NCBI GenBank assembly: GCA_964542855.1
Contig: CAZIWJ010000004.1
Location: forward strand, 1-35,446
Source: CAZIWJ01 sp964542855
Lineage (GTDB): Bacteria; Bacteroidota; Bacteroidia; Cytophagales; Cyclobacteriaceae
Reading direction: 5' to 3'
DNA length: 35,446 nt
The notes under the pieces were generated by a model that was not told the DNA's origin, made no database searches, and was given only the letters and a program-made list of their open reading frames with translations. Positions within the stretch are counted from its first letter, which is position 1. Every line of letters starts with the position of its first letter. Made by a program: the position numbers and the translations under genes. Shown one piece after another: positions 7,044 through 15,884 of this stretch.

Positions 7044-8557
7044 TAAAATATTCCTCGTTGGTCGGCCTGGTTATTTTTCAGGCTATCCGGTTTAACGATT
7101 ACGTTCAGTTCCAGCAGGTCGGCAGCCGATAATTCGGGAAGGCGTTCTACCAGGCCTATAAAGCGATTTCGCTCCTCCCGGGTAATGATGCCTTCCGTAA
7201 GCGTATCGAACTTGTTGATGTACTGCTTACGGGCGAAAGGTCGGGCACCGGCAGGATGAGCATTTGCACGTTCCAATTCGTCTTCAATCACTGTACCGTT
7301 GTTCATGGTAATAATTACTCTTCCACCGAAGGCCTTTTTATCCGGGTCTGTTGCATGGTACAGCTCAGTCCACCGGGGTTTTTCCTCTGTTCTTATTTTT
7401 TTCCAAAGTTCAACCGTATCGGTTCGTTGCGCCCTTTCGGGAGCGTAACTTTTTTCGTGATGCCATTCACCATCTTGAAGGGCAACTGCGAAAATGTACA
7501 TAATAGAATGGTCAAGTGTTTCCCTTGTAGCGTGAGGGTCGAATTTTTGTGGGTCATTGGAGCCTGTACCAATGACATAGTGGGTATGATGGCTGGTTTC
7601 AATGAGTACATCTTTAATTTCAGCAAAGTCAGTAATTTTTTCTTTCATTCGAAAGGCCAGGTCAATCAATGCCTGCGACTGATACTCGGCACTATGTTCT
7701 TTGGTATAGGTTTCCAGGATAGCCCGCTTTTCTTCGCCCGGCTCAGGAAGCGGCACGTGATATACTGCATCGGGACCATCCAGAATCCAGGCAATTACTG
7801 AATCTTCTCCTTCGTAGATCGGGGAAGGGCTTTTTTCACCCCGCATGGCGCGGTCTACTGCTTCAATAGCCAGTTTCGCCCCTTGAGCAGGTACGTAAGC
7901 CTTCCAGCTGGATATTTCCCCTTTTCTCGACTGCCGCGTGCTAACTGAAACGTGCAGTGCCTGTTGAATGGCCTGATATACGATATCAGTAGGCAGGTTC
8001 AGCATTGTTCCTACTCCTGCGGCCTGTGCCGGGCACAGGTGGGCCACATGATCTATTTTATGCTTATGCAAGCATATGGCCTTTACCAGGTTAACGTGCA
8101 CTTCGTAAGCGGCCACAATACCCCTGATCAGATCGGCCCCGTTCTTACCCAGCTGCTGGGCAACGGCAAGTACCGGTGGAATGCTATCGCCGGGATGGGA
8201 ATAATCGGCAGCCAGGAATGTATCGTGAAAATCGAGTTCCCGGACGGCAGTACAGTTGGCCCAGGCAGCCCACTCGGCATGAAACCGCTGGCTGGAGGGT
8301 AGCCCGAAAACGGTTGCCCCACCGTTTCCTCTCGGATGCGCAATAGCCTGCGAACGGGCATTGGCTACCGGCGTTCTGTTGAGCGAAGCAACGGCTACCG
8401 ACGCATTATCAATGATGCGGTTTATGACCATATCGGTAACTTCTTCTCCAATATCCGGAACGTTATCGGTTACCATTGCTGCCATTTTCCAGGCTAGCTG
8501 GTCTTCTTTTGGCAAATTTTCTTTAGAAGGATATACCTTCAACAGGTGGTTTTTCAT
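7043..8557 (-). CDS. prpD: 2-methylcitrate dehydratase (MmgE/PrpD family)
   Basis: PrpD removes water from 2-methylcitrate to give 2-methyl-cis-aconitate. The 504-residue protein has typical MmgE/PrpD features, including an N-terminal QLAWKMAAMV helix, SYAPERAQR, and the C-terminal region rich in conserved polar loops (AHPAGARPFARKQY). The frame extends to an ATG at 8584, but the family begins at the equivalent of MKNHLLKVYPSKENLP, so the ATG at 8557 is preferred. It is the first gene of the operon and ends in a TAATG overlap with prpB. No prpR-type activator and no acnD/prpF genes are nearby, so hydration of 2-methyl-cis-aconitate probably relies on a general aconitase elsewhere (inference). 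Confidence 0.94.
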   Translation of the reverse strand: MKNHLLKVYPSKENLPKEDQLAWKMAAMVTDNVPDIGEEVTDMVINRIIDNASVAVASLNRTPVANARSQAIAHPRGNGGATVFGLPSSQRFHAEWAAWANCTAVRELDFHDTFLAADYSHPGDSIPPVLAVAQQLGKNGADLIRGIVAAYEVHVNLVKAICLHKHKIDHVAHLCPAQAAGVGTMLNLPTDIVYQAIQQALHVSVSTRQSRKGEISSWKAYVPAQGAKLAIEAVDRAMRGEKSPSPIYEGEDSVIAWILDGPDAVYHVPLPEPGEEKRAILETYTKEHSAEYQSQALIDLAFRMKEKITDFAEIKDVLIETSHHTHYVIGTGSNDPQKFDPHATRETLDHSIMYIFAVALQDGEWHHEKSYAPERAQRTDTVELWKKIRTEEKPRWTELYHATDPDKKAFGGRVIITMNNGTVIEDELERANAHPAGARPFARKQYINKFDTLTEGIITREERNRFIGLVERLPELSAADLLELNVIVKPDSLKNNQADQRGIF

Positions 8558-8603
8558 AGCTAGGCAGGTTAATACGGGGTACATTATGAATTAATAACAC
8601 TGG

Positions 8604-8635
8604 CAAATATGAGACTTTATCCTTTCCAAGTGCAA
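8604..8635 (-). promoter_or_regulatory. Candidate promoter of the prpDBC operon
   Basis: On the minus strand, TTG (8635-8633) is followed after 21 bases by CATATTTG (8611-8604). This is a one-mismatch version of the Bacteroidota -7 box TAnnTTTG with acceptable spacing. It lies about 47 bases before the preferred prpD start. The match is imperfect, so this is a proposal, not a firm call. Confidence 0.4.
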
Positions 8636-8804
8636 AAAATTGGAAAAAGATAGCATGTTCTGTATATTCAGCTAGTAAGTAATAATACCAACTACATTCC
8701 AGTACTGTTTTGCTTACAAATGGCAGTTCCTCATCAACCTAATTATTAGTTAAATGGATCTTTCTGTTTAGATTAATGATCCTGTACTAAACACACTTAC
8801 TTGC

Positions 8805-10931
8805 ATGGATTCAGCAGATCAAGACAAGTACCGTTATCTGTTCAATAATAATCCCAATCCGCTGCTTGTCATTTCCGGAGAGAACGCCCGCATTCTTGAC
8901 GTTAACGACTCTGCAATAAATCTTTATGGGTACACCCGTGAAGAGTTCCTTACCCTTACTGGCAAAGACTTACGCCCGGAAGAGGATTTGCAACTTTTCC
9001 GGGAACAGCGGCGGTTAGCCATGCAGAAAACAAGAAACTCAAGCATTGACTTTCGCCATAAGAAAAAAGACGGTACAATTTTCTACGTAGACGTTCACGT
9101 ACACCGGTACCGGGAGGAAGACAAGCCGGTTGACCTGGTCCTTATTCATGATGTTACCCTCCGCCGGCAGGCAAAAATGGAAGTTGAGTACCTGGAAGAA
9201 TTTAATAAGCTCCTGATTAATATCTCCAACACCTTCATCACCGCCAGATATACCGAAATTGATGACGCTGTGCGTTTGGCCCTGAAAAAAGTAACTGATT
9301 TCACCGGGTTCGATCGCACTGTCGTGTACCTGTTAAATGAAGATAAGTCTGAAGGGTATTTAACCTACGAATACAATAGGGCTGGGGTACCAGAATCCAC
9401 GGCTTTTGCAAAAGTTTTTTCCAGCTCAGATTTTAAATGGTGGATTAACCAGCTTTCTGAAACGAACGCTATTTATTTAGAAACCTTAAATGCTTTACCG
9501 GGCGACGCCGTAAATGAATACCAGGCTTTACAGCTTCTTGGTATCAAAACAATAGTCTGTGTTCCGATACACCACCTTAATGAGCTGCTTGGGCATATTT
9601 CTTTCGTAACGCTAAACAACGAAAAAGAATGGTCGCAGGAAGGAATTGATGTTCTGAAACTACTGGGCAGCATGATAGGCAACACGCTTTACAGTGCCGG
9701 TTTAGAAAAAGAGAAAATGCAGTTGCTGGAAGAAGAACGAAGCCTGAGCGAGGCATTACGAAACCGGGAAGAAGAGCTAAGAACACAATTAACAGAAATT
9801 AACCAGTTGTACGAACAGCTCAGGGTGAGTGAAGAGGATTCCCGTGAAGCTAATAACCGCTTATCGCTGGCAACCTCTACTGCTGGCCTGGGTGTGTGGG
9901 ATGCTAATTTACGAACCGGGGAGGTACTGTGGAACCAGAATATGTATAACATGTTTGACATTCACCAACCTTCAGGCCCTCTTAACTTACGGGAAGTTGA
10001 GCAACAGTTTATTCACCCCAACGACCGGGAATACGTGAGTACGGTAACACAGCCGGCAATAAACAGTGGAGCTCCTTTTACTGTGGAGTTTCGCATAATT
10101 GTTAATGACCAGATTAAATATATTCGCATGTCGGCCATTGCCCTGAAAGATAACAACGGAGTTCCTGTGCGACTCATCGGTTGCAACCTGGATTATACAG
10201 CTACCAAAGAAAATGAGATTAAACTGTTAAATAAAAACCAGGAACTGGCCAAAGCTAATGCTGAACTGGATCATTTTGTTTACAGCACATCGCACAACCT
10301 TCGCGCTCCTTTGGCTTCTTTAATGGGGCTATTGGAAATTGTCCGGTACGAACCCCTGAGTGAGGAACAATTATCACACCTATCGCTGATGGAAAAGAGT
10401 GTCCGGTCGCTGGACGAAACCATTCACGAAATCGTTAATTATTCCAGGAATTCACGTACGTCCATTCAGCTTCAGCAGTTTAACCTCCGGCAATTGGTAG
10501 AGGACTCTGTTCAACGGCTTACTTACCTGAAGGCGGCGAGGGAAGTTACCATTGAAACCGATATTGCCGAAGATTTGCAGATTACCACTGACTGTAACCG
10601 TATCCGGGTTATTTTTGATAATCTTATCTCGAATGCGCTGAAATACGCCGACCACACCAAAGAACAGCCCCTGGTTCATACGGCAGCAAAACTTCAGGAT
10701 GGTCAGTTATACATCACTGTGAAAGACAATGGCATTGGAATAGCTGCTGATAATATCGGCAGGATATTTAATATGTTTTTCAGGGCAACTAACAAGGCAT
10801 CGGGTTCCGGGCTGGGTTTATACATTGTAAAGGAAGTAATTGACCGGCTGAACGGTTCTATTGCCATCGATTCGAAAGAATACCAGTACACCCGGTTTAA
10901 TATAATTATTCCTTTACCTGAAACGGACTAA
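8805..10931 (+). CDS. PAS-GAF-PAS hybrid-sensor histidine kinase (orphan)
   Basis: A 708-residue, probably cytoplasmic sensor kinase with no membrane segment. Order of parts: a PAS domain at about 7-120 (YRYLFNNNPNPLLVIS ... KDGTIFYVDV), a GAF domain at about 135-300, a coiled coil at about 305-350, a second PAS/PAC domain at about 355-470, then a HisKA dimerisation domain with phospho-acceptor H497 (YSTSHNLRAPL). The HATPase domain shows the N box (NLISNALKYADH, from 606), G1 (DNGIGI, D641) and G2 (GSGLGLYIV). There is no receiver domain and no response-regulator gene beside it, so its partner must be elsewhere. The SHNLRAPL form of the H box is common in Bacteroidota kinases. The signal is unknown. 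The gene is divergent from prpDBC and its stop overlaps, tail to tail, the phosphoesterase gene by 4 bases. Confidence 0.93.
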   Translation: MDSADQDKYRYLFNNNPNPLLVISGENARILDVNDSAINLYGYTREEFLTLTGKDLRPEEDLQLFREQRRLAMQKTRNSSIDFRHKKKDGTIFYVDVHVHRYREEDKPVDLVLIHDVTLRRQAKMEVEYLEEFNKLLINISNTFITARYTEIDDAVRLALKKVTDFTGFDRTVVYLLNEDKSEGYLTYEYNRAGVPESTAFAKVFSSSDFKWWINQLSETNAIYLETLNALPGDAVNEYQALQLLGIKTIVCVPIHHLNELLGHISFVTLNNEKEWSQEGIDVLKLLGSMIGNTLYSAGLEKEKMQLLEEERSLSEALRNREEELRTQLTEINQLYEQLRVSEEDSREANNRLSLATSTAGLGVWDANLRTGEVLWNQNMYNMFDIHQPSGPLNLREVEQQFIHPNDREYVSTVTQPAINSGAPFTVEFRIIVNDQIKYIRMSAIALKDNNGVPVRLIGCNLDYTATKENEIKLLNKNQELAKANAELDHFVYSTSHNLRAPLASLMGLLEIVRYEPLSEEQLSHLSLMEKSVRSLDETIHEIVNYSRNSRTSIQLQQFNLRQLVEDSVQRLTYLKAAREVTIETDIAEDLQITTDCNRIRVIFDNLISNALKYADHTKEQPLVHTAAKLQDGQLYITVKDNGIGIAADNIGRIFNMFFRATNKASGSGLGLYIVKEVIDRLNGSIAIDSKEYQYTRFNIIIPLPETD

Positions 10932-11968
10932 CGGGTGCTGCCCGGCTTGCGCGGAAGCAGGTCGGCATACACGGGTAAATGGTCGCTGGCTCCTCCCTGG
11001 TAACGATATCCCAGGTATGTGCGGTAGGGTTTCAAGCCCAGGTGGTTCTTATCTTCGGTGAGCAGCCAACCGGCTTTAAACACTTCAGCCTGATGAACTT
11101 TCAGGTAGGCAGAGCTTATAATCTGATCGTATTCGTACCATATTCCCTGGTACTTATAGCTTGGCTTGCCTTTCAGTAACCACCGTAGTTTTAATTGGCC
11201 CGTTGTAGAAAGCATTTTCAATGATTCATCATCCGGTGAATCGTTAAAATCGCCCATGATGAGTATTCTGGCTTTGGAATTTAGGGTGGTAATGTGGGCC
11301 AGTTTGGCTGCAAGCACTTTTGCTGCATTTAAACGCCGGGGCTCGGAAACCTTTTTCCCTTTATAGCGGCTGGGCCAGTGGTTTACAAAAACGTGGAGGG
11401 TATCATTATCTGGTAATATTCCTTTTGCGTAGAGAATATCGCGAGATTGATAACTGGAAGCCGAATCAGAAACTGGTAGCCAATCCTGCGTTAGGAGGTG
11501 GAAGTAGTCTTGGCGGTACAATAATGCCACGTCGATTCCTCTCTGATCGGGCGAATCCTGGTGGAGGATGGCGTACCCTGCCATTGAAAGAGGTGTACTG
11601 TCGCTTAAAAAACGTACCGTATATTCATTCTCAATTTCTGCCAAACCAACTATTGCAGGTGGAGTACCTTCTCCCAACGCAATTAGTGTTTTATACAGAA
11701 GGAGCTCTTTATTCCGGAAGCGGTTCCAGGTCCAGTGCCGAAGCCCGCCCGGGGTAAATTCGTCATCTTGGGTCAGGGAATCATTACGGGGGTCGAACAA
11801 ATTTTCCACATTCCAGAATACACAACGGGCTGAGAAATCAGGGTTCGTATAAGTATTTCCAGGCTGGTTCGCACCAGGCTGAACCTCTGCAGACTGAGCT
11901 ACTGAGGCTACTTTACCAAGCGTAAAGATTAGTAATAAAACGAGAAGTTTAATCTTTGAATTCAACAT
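10928..11968 (-). CDS. Secreted endonuclease/exonuclease/phosphatase-family protein
   Basis: A 346-residue protein of the metal-dependent EEP fold (DNase I-like). An N-terminal signal peptide is visible: basic start, LLVLLLIFTLG core, then a likely cleavage after VAQ, with no lipobox cysteine. Fold motifs follow in order: FWNVENLFDP, GLAEIEN (metal-binding glutamate), FVNHWPSR, MGDFNDSPDD (D and N of the active site) and GGASDHLPVYADL (catalytic D-H pair). It therefore looks catalytically intact. Substrate could be nucleic acid or a phosphoester released outside the cell; family members in Bacteroidota are usually annotated only as endonuclease. Its ATG overlaps the stop of the cystathionine beta-synthase gene by one base (TAATG), so the two are translated together, an odd pairing without an obvious functional link. 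Confidence 0.88.
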   Translation of the reverse strand: MLNSKIKLLVLLLIFTLGKVASVAQSAEVQPGANQPGNTYTNPDFSARCVFWNVENLFDPRNDSLTQDDEFTPGGLRHWTWNRFRNKELLLYKTLIALGEGTPPAIVGLAEIENEYTVRFLSDSTPLSMAGYAILHQDSPDQRGIDVALLYRQDYFHLLTQDWLPVSDSASSYQSRDILYAKGILPDNDTLHVFVNHWPSRYKGKKVSEPRRLNAAKVLAAKLAHITTLNSKARILIMGDFNDSPDDESLKMLSTTGQLKLRWLLKGKPSYKYQGIWYEYDQIISSAYLKVHQAEVFKAGWLLTEDKNHLGLKPYRTYLGYRYQGGASDHLPVYADLLPRKPGSTR

Positions 11969-13338
11969 TAATTAGTCATGGCAACCAACAGATCCTGGCG
12001 GGTAATAATGTGCACCAGGTTTTCTGCATCTCTCACCATCAGGGCAGTATTACTTTTGTCGATCAGCGAAGAAAGCACATCTACCGTATCGTAAGGAGAA
12101 ACAAATTGAAACGGTTTATCCATAATCTCTGATACGGATTCACTTTTAAGAGAAGGTGATTCAATCAGCTTACGCAATACACGCGTATCGGTAAGGCTGC
12201 CTACAATCCGATCGCCATCAACAACCGGAAGTTGTGAAATATCGCGGTTGTTTAGCATAGCTACCGCCTCTCCCACCGTAGTATCTTTATCGATGGTAGC
12301 CAGTCCGGGTCGACCTTTACGAGCATTAATGATATCCTCTGCGGTTGAAAACTGGCGGGTTTCCAGGTATCCATGATCTTTCATCCAACTGTCGTTGTAA
12401 ATTTTTCCGAGGTAGCGGGTACCATGGTCGGGCAATATGATAACCATCAGGTCGTCTGGCTTTAAGTGCTGCCGGGCGTAATGCAAAGCGCCGTAAACCG
12501 CAGCCCCGCACGACCAACCAATGAACAGGCCTTCTTCCCTGGCCAGCCTGCGGGTCATAATAGCCGCATCTTTATCGGTTACCTTAACGAAAGAGTCTAT
12601 TAAATTGAAGTCTACGTTTTTAGGTAAGATGTCTTCCCCTATTCCCTCGGTAAGGTATGGAAATACTTCATTTGCATCGAATACTCCGGTTTCCTTATAC
12701 TTTTTAAATACCGACCCATAAGTATCTATTCCCAGCGTATATAAACCAGGGTTCTTTTCTTTCAGGTACTTAGACACACCACTGATTGTACCTCCGGTAC
12801 CTACACCCGCTGCAAAGTGAGTAATTTTTCCTTCGGTTTGTTTCCAGATTTCCGGTCCTGTGCTTTCGTAATGGGCTTCCCGGTTCGAGGGGTTATCGTA
12901 CTGGTTGGGATAAAACGAATTGGGGATCTCTTTATTTAACCGCTGGGCAACGGAATAGTATGAATTTGGGTCGTCGGGTGGTACGTTAGTTGGGCAAACG
13001 ATAACCTCTGCACCCATAGCCCGGAGAATATCGATTTTTTCTCTCGATTGTTTATCGGCTAACGTAAAAATACACTTGTATCCTTTAGCTTTTGCTACCA
13101 GTGCCAGGCCCATGCCGGTATTACCGGAAGTTCCTTCTATAATGGTTCCTCCTGGCTCCAGTTTCCCACTTTTTTCTGCATCTTCGATCATTTTCAGGGC
13201 AATGCGATCTTTAACCGAGTTTCCCGGGTTAAAGTACTCTGGCTTAACCAGTACGGTTCCCTGTATACCTTCCACTACACGGTGCAACTTAATAAGGGGG
13301 GTATTTCCTATGGTCTCGACAATGGAATTATAGTACAT
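11968..13338 (-). CDS. Cystathionine beta-synthase with C-terminal CBS-domain pair
   Basis: PLP enzyme of the cysteine synthase/cystathionine beta-synthase family, joining serine (or activated serine) with homocysteine or sulfide. Counting from ATG 13338 (456 residues), K43 (NPGNSVKDR) holds PLP, T70-G75 (TSGNTG) grips the substrate carboxylate and GVGTGGTISG binds the PLP phosphate. Two CBS domains occupy about 335-456 (DTTVGEAVAMLNNRDISQLP and MDKPFQFVSPYDTVDVL), the usual place for nucleotide or S-adenosylmethionine control. There is no haem-binding N-terminus of the animal type. An ATG at 13389 would add 17 residues, but family proteins begin at MYYNSIVETIGNTP. The two CBS domains favour cystathionine beta-synthase over CysK/CysM. 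No cystathionine lyase is adjacent. Confidence 0.92.
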   Translation of the reverse strand: MYYNSIVETIGNTPLIKLHRVVEGIQGTVLVKPEYFNPGNSVKDRIALKMIEDAEKSGKLEPGGTIIEGTSGNTGMGLALVAKAKGYKCIFTLADKQSREKIDILRAMGAEVIVCPTNVPPDDPNSYYSVAQRLNKEIPNSFYPNQYDNPSNREAHYESTGPEIWKQTEGKITHFAAGVGTGGTISGVSKYLKEKNPGLYTLGIDTYGSVFKKYKETGVFDANEVFPYLTEGIGEDILPKNVDFNLIDSFVKVTDKDAAIMTRRLAREEGLFIGWSCGAAVYGALHYARQHLKPDDLMVIILPDHGTRYLGKIYNDSWMKDHGYLETRQFSTAEDIINARKGRPGLATIDKDTTVGEAVAMLNNRDISQLPVVDGDRIVGSLTDTRVLRKLIESPSLKSESVSEIMDKPFQFVSPYDTVDVLSSLIDKSNTALMVRDAENLVHIITRQDLLVAMTN

Positions 13339-13606
13339 TGAAGTGGTATTTAAAACGGTTTCTAAACAAAGAAAACATAATTCTGGCAAAATTATTACCG
13401 ATCAAAGTATTATATTTTGAGCCTATTTAAGGATCAATAAGCTACAGTAAATTATATCTAATAACTTCGCGCCAAACCGCTCTCATTGAGCCAGTACATA
13501 ATTTCAAACTTTGTAACCTCACTGGGCGTTTTGAATTATTTTACAAACATTGCATGTTGTTCATTTAACCTAAAACAAATGCCACCGTTAACCTAAGTTT
13601 TCTTTT

Positions 13607-14431
13607 ATGGATAACCGTAAATTTTTACCCCTCATCGTTGTAGGAATCGTTTTATTTTTCGCAGTAGTTTACCTTTCATCTAGCATATTTTTAACAATTC
13701 AGCCGGGAGAAAGAGGCGTTTTATTCCGCCGGTTCGGAGGCGGACTCGACAGGGAAACCACGTACACCCCGGGCTTTCACATTAAGGCCCCCTGGAACGA
13801 AATGTTCATTTACAATGTAAAAGAGCGAAATGTGGAAGAAACCATGGACGTACTTGATAAAAACGGACTTTCAATTAAAGTCGACATATCTTTACGATAT
13901 CACCCAGTTTACAGCGAAATTGCCAGTATTCACGAAAAGTTCGGCAAAGATTACGTGAATCAACTAGTTGTACCTGAAGTGCGTTCAACAGTAAGACGCG
14001 TTATGGGTCGTTTCACCGCAGAAGAAATTTATTCAACCCGCCGCTCTGAAGTGGAAACTGATATCATTTCCTCTACCGAGAGCATTTTGGAAAGCGAAGA
14101 AAACAACATTGAGATGCGGGCTTTGCTTATCCGTTCTATTCAGCTACCCGACCAGATTAAGAATGCTATCGAAAACAAACTAAAAGAGGAACAGAATGCC
14201 CTTGCTTACAAATTCAGGTTGGATCGCGAGGAAAGCGAAGCAGAGCGAAAGCGAATTATGGCCGAGGGCGAGGCACAAGCCAATAAGATAATTAACAGTA
14301 GCCTTACCAATGAGTTATTAAAGATGAGAGGTATTGAGGCTACGACCAAGTTATCGGAGTCGCAAAACTCCAAGGTGGTGGTGATCGGCTCCGGTAGTGA
14401 CGGGTTACCACTTATATTAGGTAATAACTGA
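13607..14431 (+). CDS. Prohibitin-like SPFH-domain membrane protein
   Basis: A 274-residue protein anchored by one N-terminal membrane helix (about residues 8-30, LPLIVVGIVLFFAVVYLSS), followed by an SPFH/PHB domain with the typical PGERGVLFRRFGGG and TPGFHIKAPW segments. A long charged coiled coil (about 195-245, KLKEEQNALAYKFRLDREES and onward) leads to a short hydrophobic tail. Such proteins form large membrane-bound rings; in bacteria they are linked to membrane organisation or to FtsH-type proteases, but no protease gene is nearby. It lies 28 bases before gltA on the same strand, so the two may be cotranscribed. The specific role here is unknown. Confidence 0.9.
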   Translation: MDNRKFLPLIVVGIVLFFAVVYLSSSIFLTIQPGERGVLFRRFGGGLDRETTYTPGFHIKAPWNEMFIYNVKERNVEETMDVLDKNGLSIKVDISLRYHPVYSEIASIHEKFGKDYVNQLVVPEVRSTVRRVMGRFTAEEIYSTRRSEVETDIISSTESILESEENNIEMRALLIRSIQLPDQIKNAIENKLKEEQNALAYKFRLDREESEAERKRIMAEGEAQANKIINSSLTNELLKMRGIEATTKLSESQNSKVVVIGSGSDGLPLILGNN

Positions 14432-14459
14432 TTTTATCAACACTTAAACAGGATAAAAA

Positions 14460-15734
14460 ATGGCAAATTTTGCAGAACTTAAGGTAAATGGTAGCAGCAT
14501 TGAACTACCCATCGTGGAGGGTTCAGAGCAAGAAAAGGCTGTAGACATTAGTAAGCTAAGGCAGGAAAGTGGATTAATAACGATTGACCCGGGTTTTAAA
14601 AACACGGGTTCAACTAAAAGTGCTATCACTTTTCTTGACGGTGAAGAAGGAATTCTCAACTATCGGGGATATTCTATTGAAGAACTTACTGAAAAATCGT
14701 CCTTTCTCGAGGTTTCCTATTTGCTTATTTACGGGGAACTACCTTCACCACAAGAATTAGAACAATTTAAATGTGATATCACTATGCACACGCTGGTGCA
14801 CGAGGATATTAAAAAGCTACTCGATGGTTTTCCGTCTATTGCTCACCCAATGGGCGTATTATCTTCCCTGATTACGTCGCTTACTGCTTTTTATCCTGAA
14901 TCGCTGCACCCGAGCAAAACACCGGATGAATTATACCTGCACATTGTTCGCATTTTGGCAAAAATGCCAACCTTTGCAGCCTGGTCGTACAAAAATAAGG
15001 AAGGTCATCCCGTTAATTATCCTGATAATAAACTGGACTACTGCGGTAACTTCCTGAAAATGATGTTTGCTCTTCCTACTTACGATTATGAACCAGATCC
15101 TGCTGTAGTATCTGCTCTGGATAAACTGCTAATTCTGCATGCCGACCACGAGCAGAACTGTTCTACCTCAACCGTACGGATAGTAGGTTCTTCACAGGCT
15201 AGTCTTTATGCTTCAATTTCTGCGGGTATTAATGCTCTTTGGGGGCCGCTGCACGGTGGAGCCAATCAGGCGGTTATTGAAATGCTGGAAATGATTAAGA
15301 ACGATGGAGGTGGCGCTAAAAAATACATCGAGAAGGCCAAAGATAAAGACGATCCTTTCCGCCTGATGGGCTTCGGACACCGGGTATACAAAAACTTCGA
15401 CCCTCGTGCCCGCATAATTAAGAAAAGTGCTGACGAAGTACTCCAGAAACTTGGTGTAAATGACAAAGTACTGGATATTGCTAAAAGCCTGGAAGAAACT
15501 GCGTTAAGCGACGATTATTTCAAAGAGCGTAAACTTTATCCGAACGTAGACTTTTACTCGGGTATCATTTACCGGGCCATGGGAATCCCTACTGAAATGT
15601 TTACTGTGCTTTTTGCCCTGGGAAGACTACCCGGCTGGATTGCACACTTTAAAGAAATGAGAGAAAATAAAGAGCCTATCGGCCGTCCCCGTCAGGTTTA
15701 TACGGGCTATACGCACCGTTCACCCAACCGCTAA
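14460..15734 (+). CDS. gltA: Citrate synthase, type II (GltA)
   Basis: Condenses acetyl-CoA with oxaloacetate to citrate, the entry to the TCA cycle. The 424-residue length and the N-terminal beta-rich extension (about residues 1-60) fit the hexameric, NADH-sensitive GltA type. The catalytic triad is H265 (GPLHGGANQ), H307 (GFGHRVYKN) and D364 (YPNVDFYSG), almost the same numbering as E. coli H264, H305 and D362. The substrate-binding LHADHEQN segment is also present. It follows the prohibitin-like gene by 28 bases and is closed by a strong hairpin terminator. It is a distant paralogue of prpC in the same window and differs from it by the N-terminal extension and the length of the protein. 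Confidence 0.97.
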   Translation: MANFAELKVNGSSIELPIVEGSEQEKAVDISKLRQESGLITIDPGFKNTGSTKSAITFLDGEEGILNYRGYSIEELTEKSSFLEVSYLLIYGELPSPQELEQFKCDITMHTLVHEDIKKLLDGFPSIAHPMGVLSSLITSLTAFYPESLHPSKTPDELYLHIVRILAKMPTFAAWSYKNKEGHPVNYPDNKLDYCGNFLKMMFALPTYDYEPDPAVVSALDKLLILHADHEQNCSTSTVRIVGSSQASLYASISAGINALWGPLHGGANQAVIEMLEMIKNDGGGAKKYIEKAKDKDDPFRLMGFGHRVYKNFDPRARIIKKSADEVLQKLGVNDKVLDIAKSLEETALSDDYFKERKLYPNVDFYSGIIYRAMGIPTEMFTVLFALGRLPGWIAHFKEMRENKEPIGRPRQVYTGYTHRSPNR

Positions 15735-15764
15735 TTCCCCAATTACTCTTTTATTAATGCTTCC

Positions 15765-15795
15765 AAAAGCCATGGCCCTTAAGCCATGGTTTTTT
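15765..15795 (+). terminator. Intrinsic terminator of gltA
   Basis: The arms AAAAGCCATGG (15765-15775) and CCATGGTTTTT (from 15784) form an 11-bp stem with one G-U pair around an 8-base loop, followed by a T run and TTGATTT. It lies about 30 bases after the gltA stop. Confidence 0.88.
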
Positions 15796-15884
15796 GATTT
15801 AACTCACACACTTAATTGACCTAAATCATAATTAAATTTTTACTAATCTGGTACATTTAATAGTTATATTTTAATTCAATCAGC

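Noticed and set aside
8558..8584. Upstream ATG at 8584 for prpD (nine extra residues).
   Set aside because: The extra residues are not family-like and the ATG at 8557 matches the usual N-terminus.
13339..13389. Upstream ATG at 13389 for the cystathionine beta-synthase.
   Set aside because: The 17 extra residues are cysteine-rich and non-conserved; homologues start at the MYYNSIVETIGNTP equivalent.
13486..13513. TTG-N17-AAACTTTG as promoter of the prohibitin-like gene.
   Set aside because: One mismatch in the -7 box and short spacing; chance matches of this quality are expected in AT-rich DNA.
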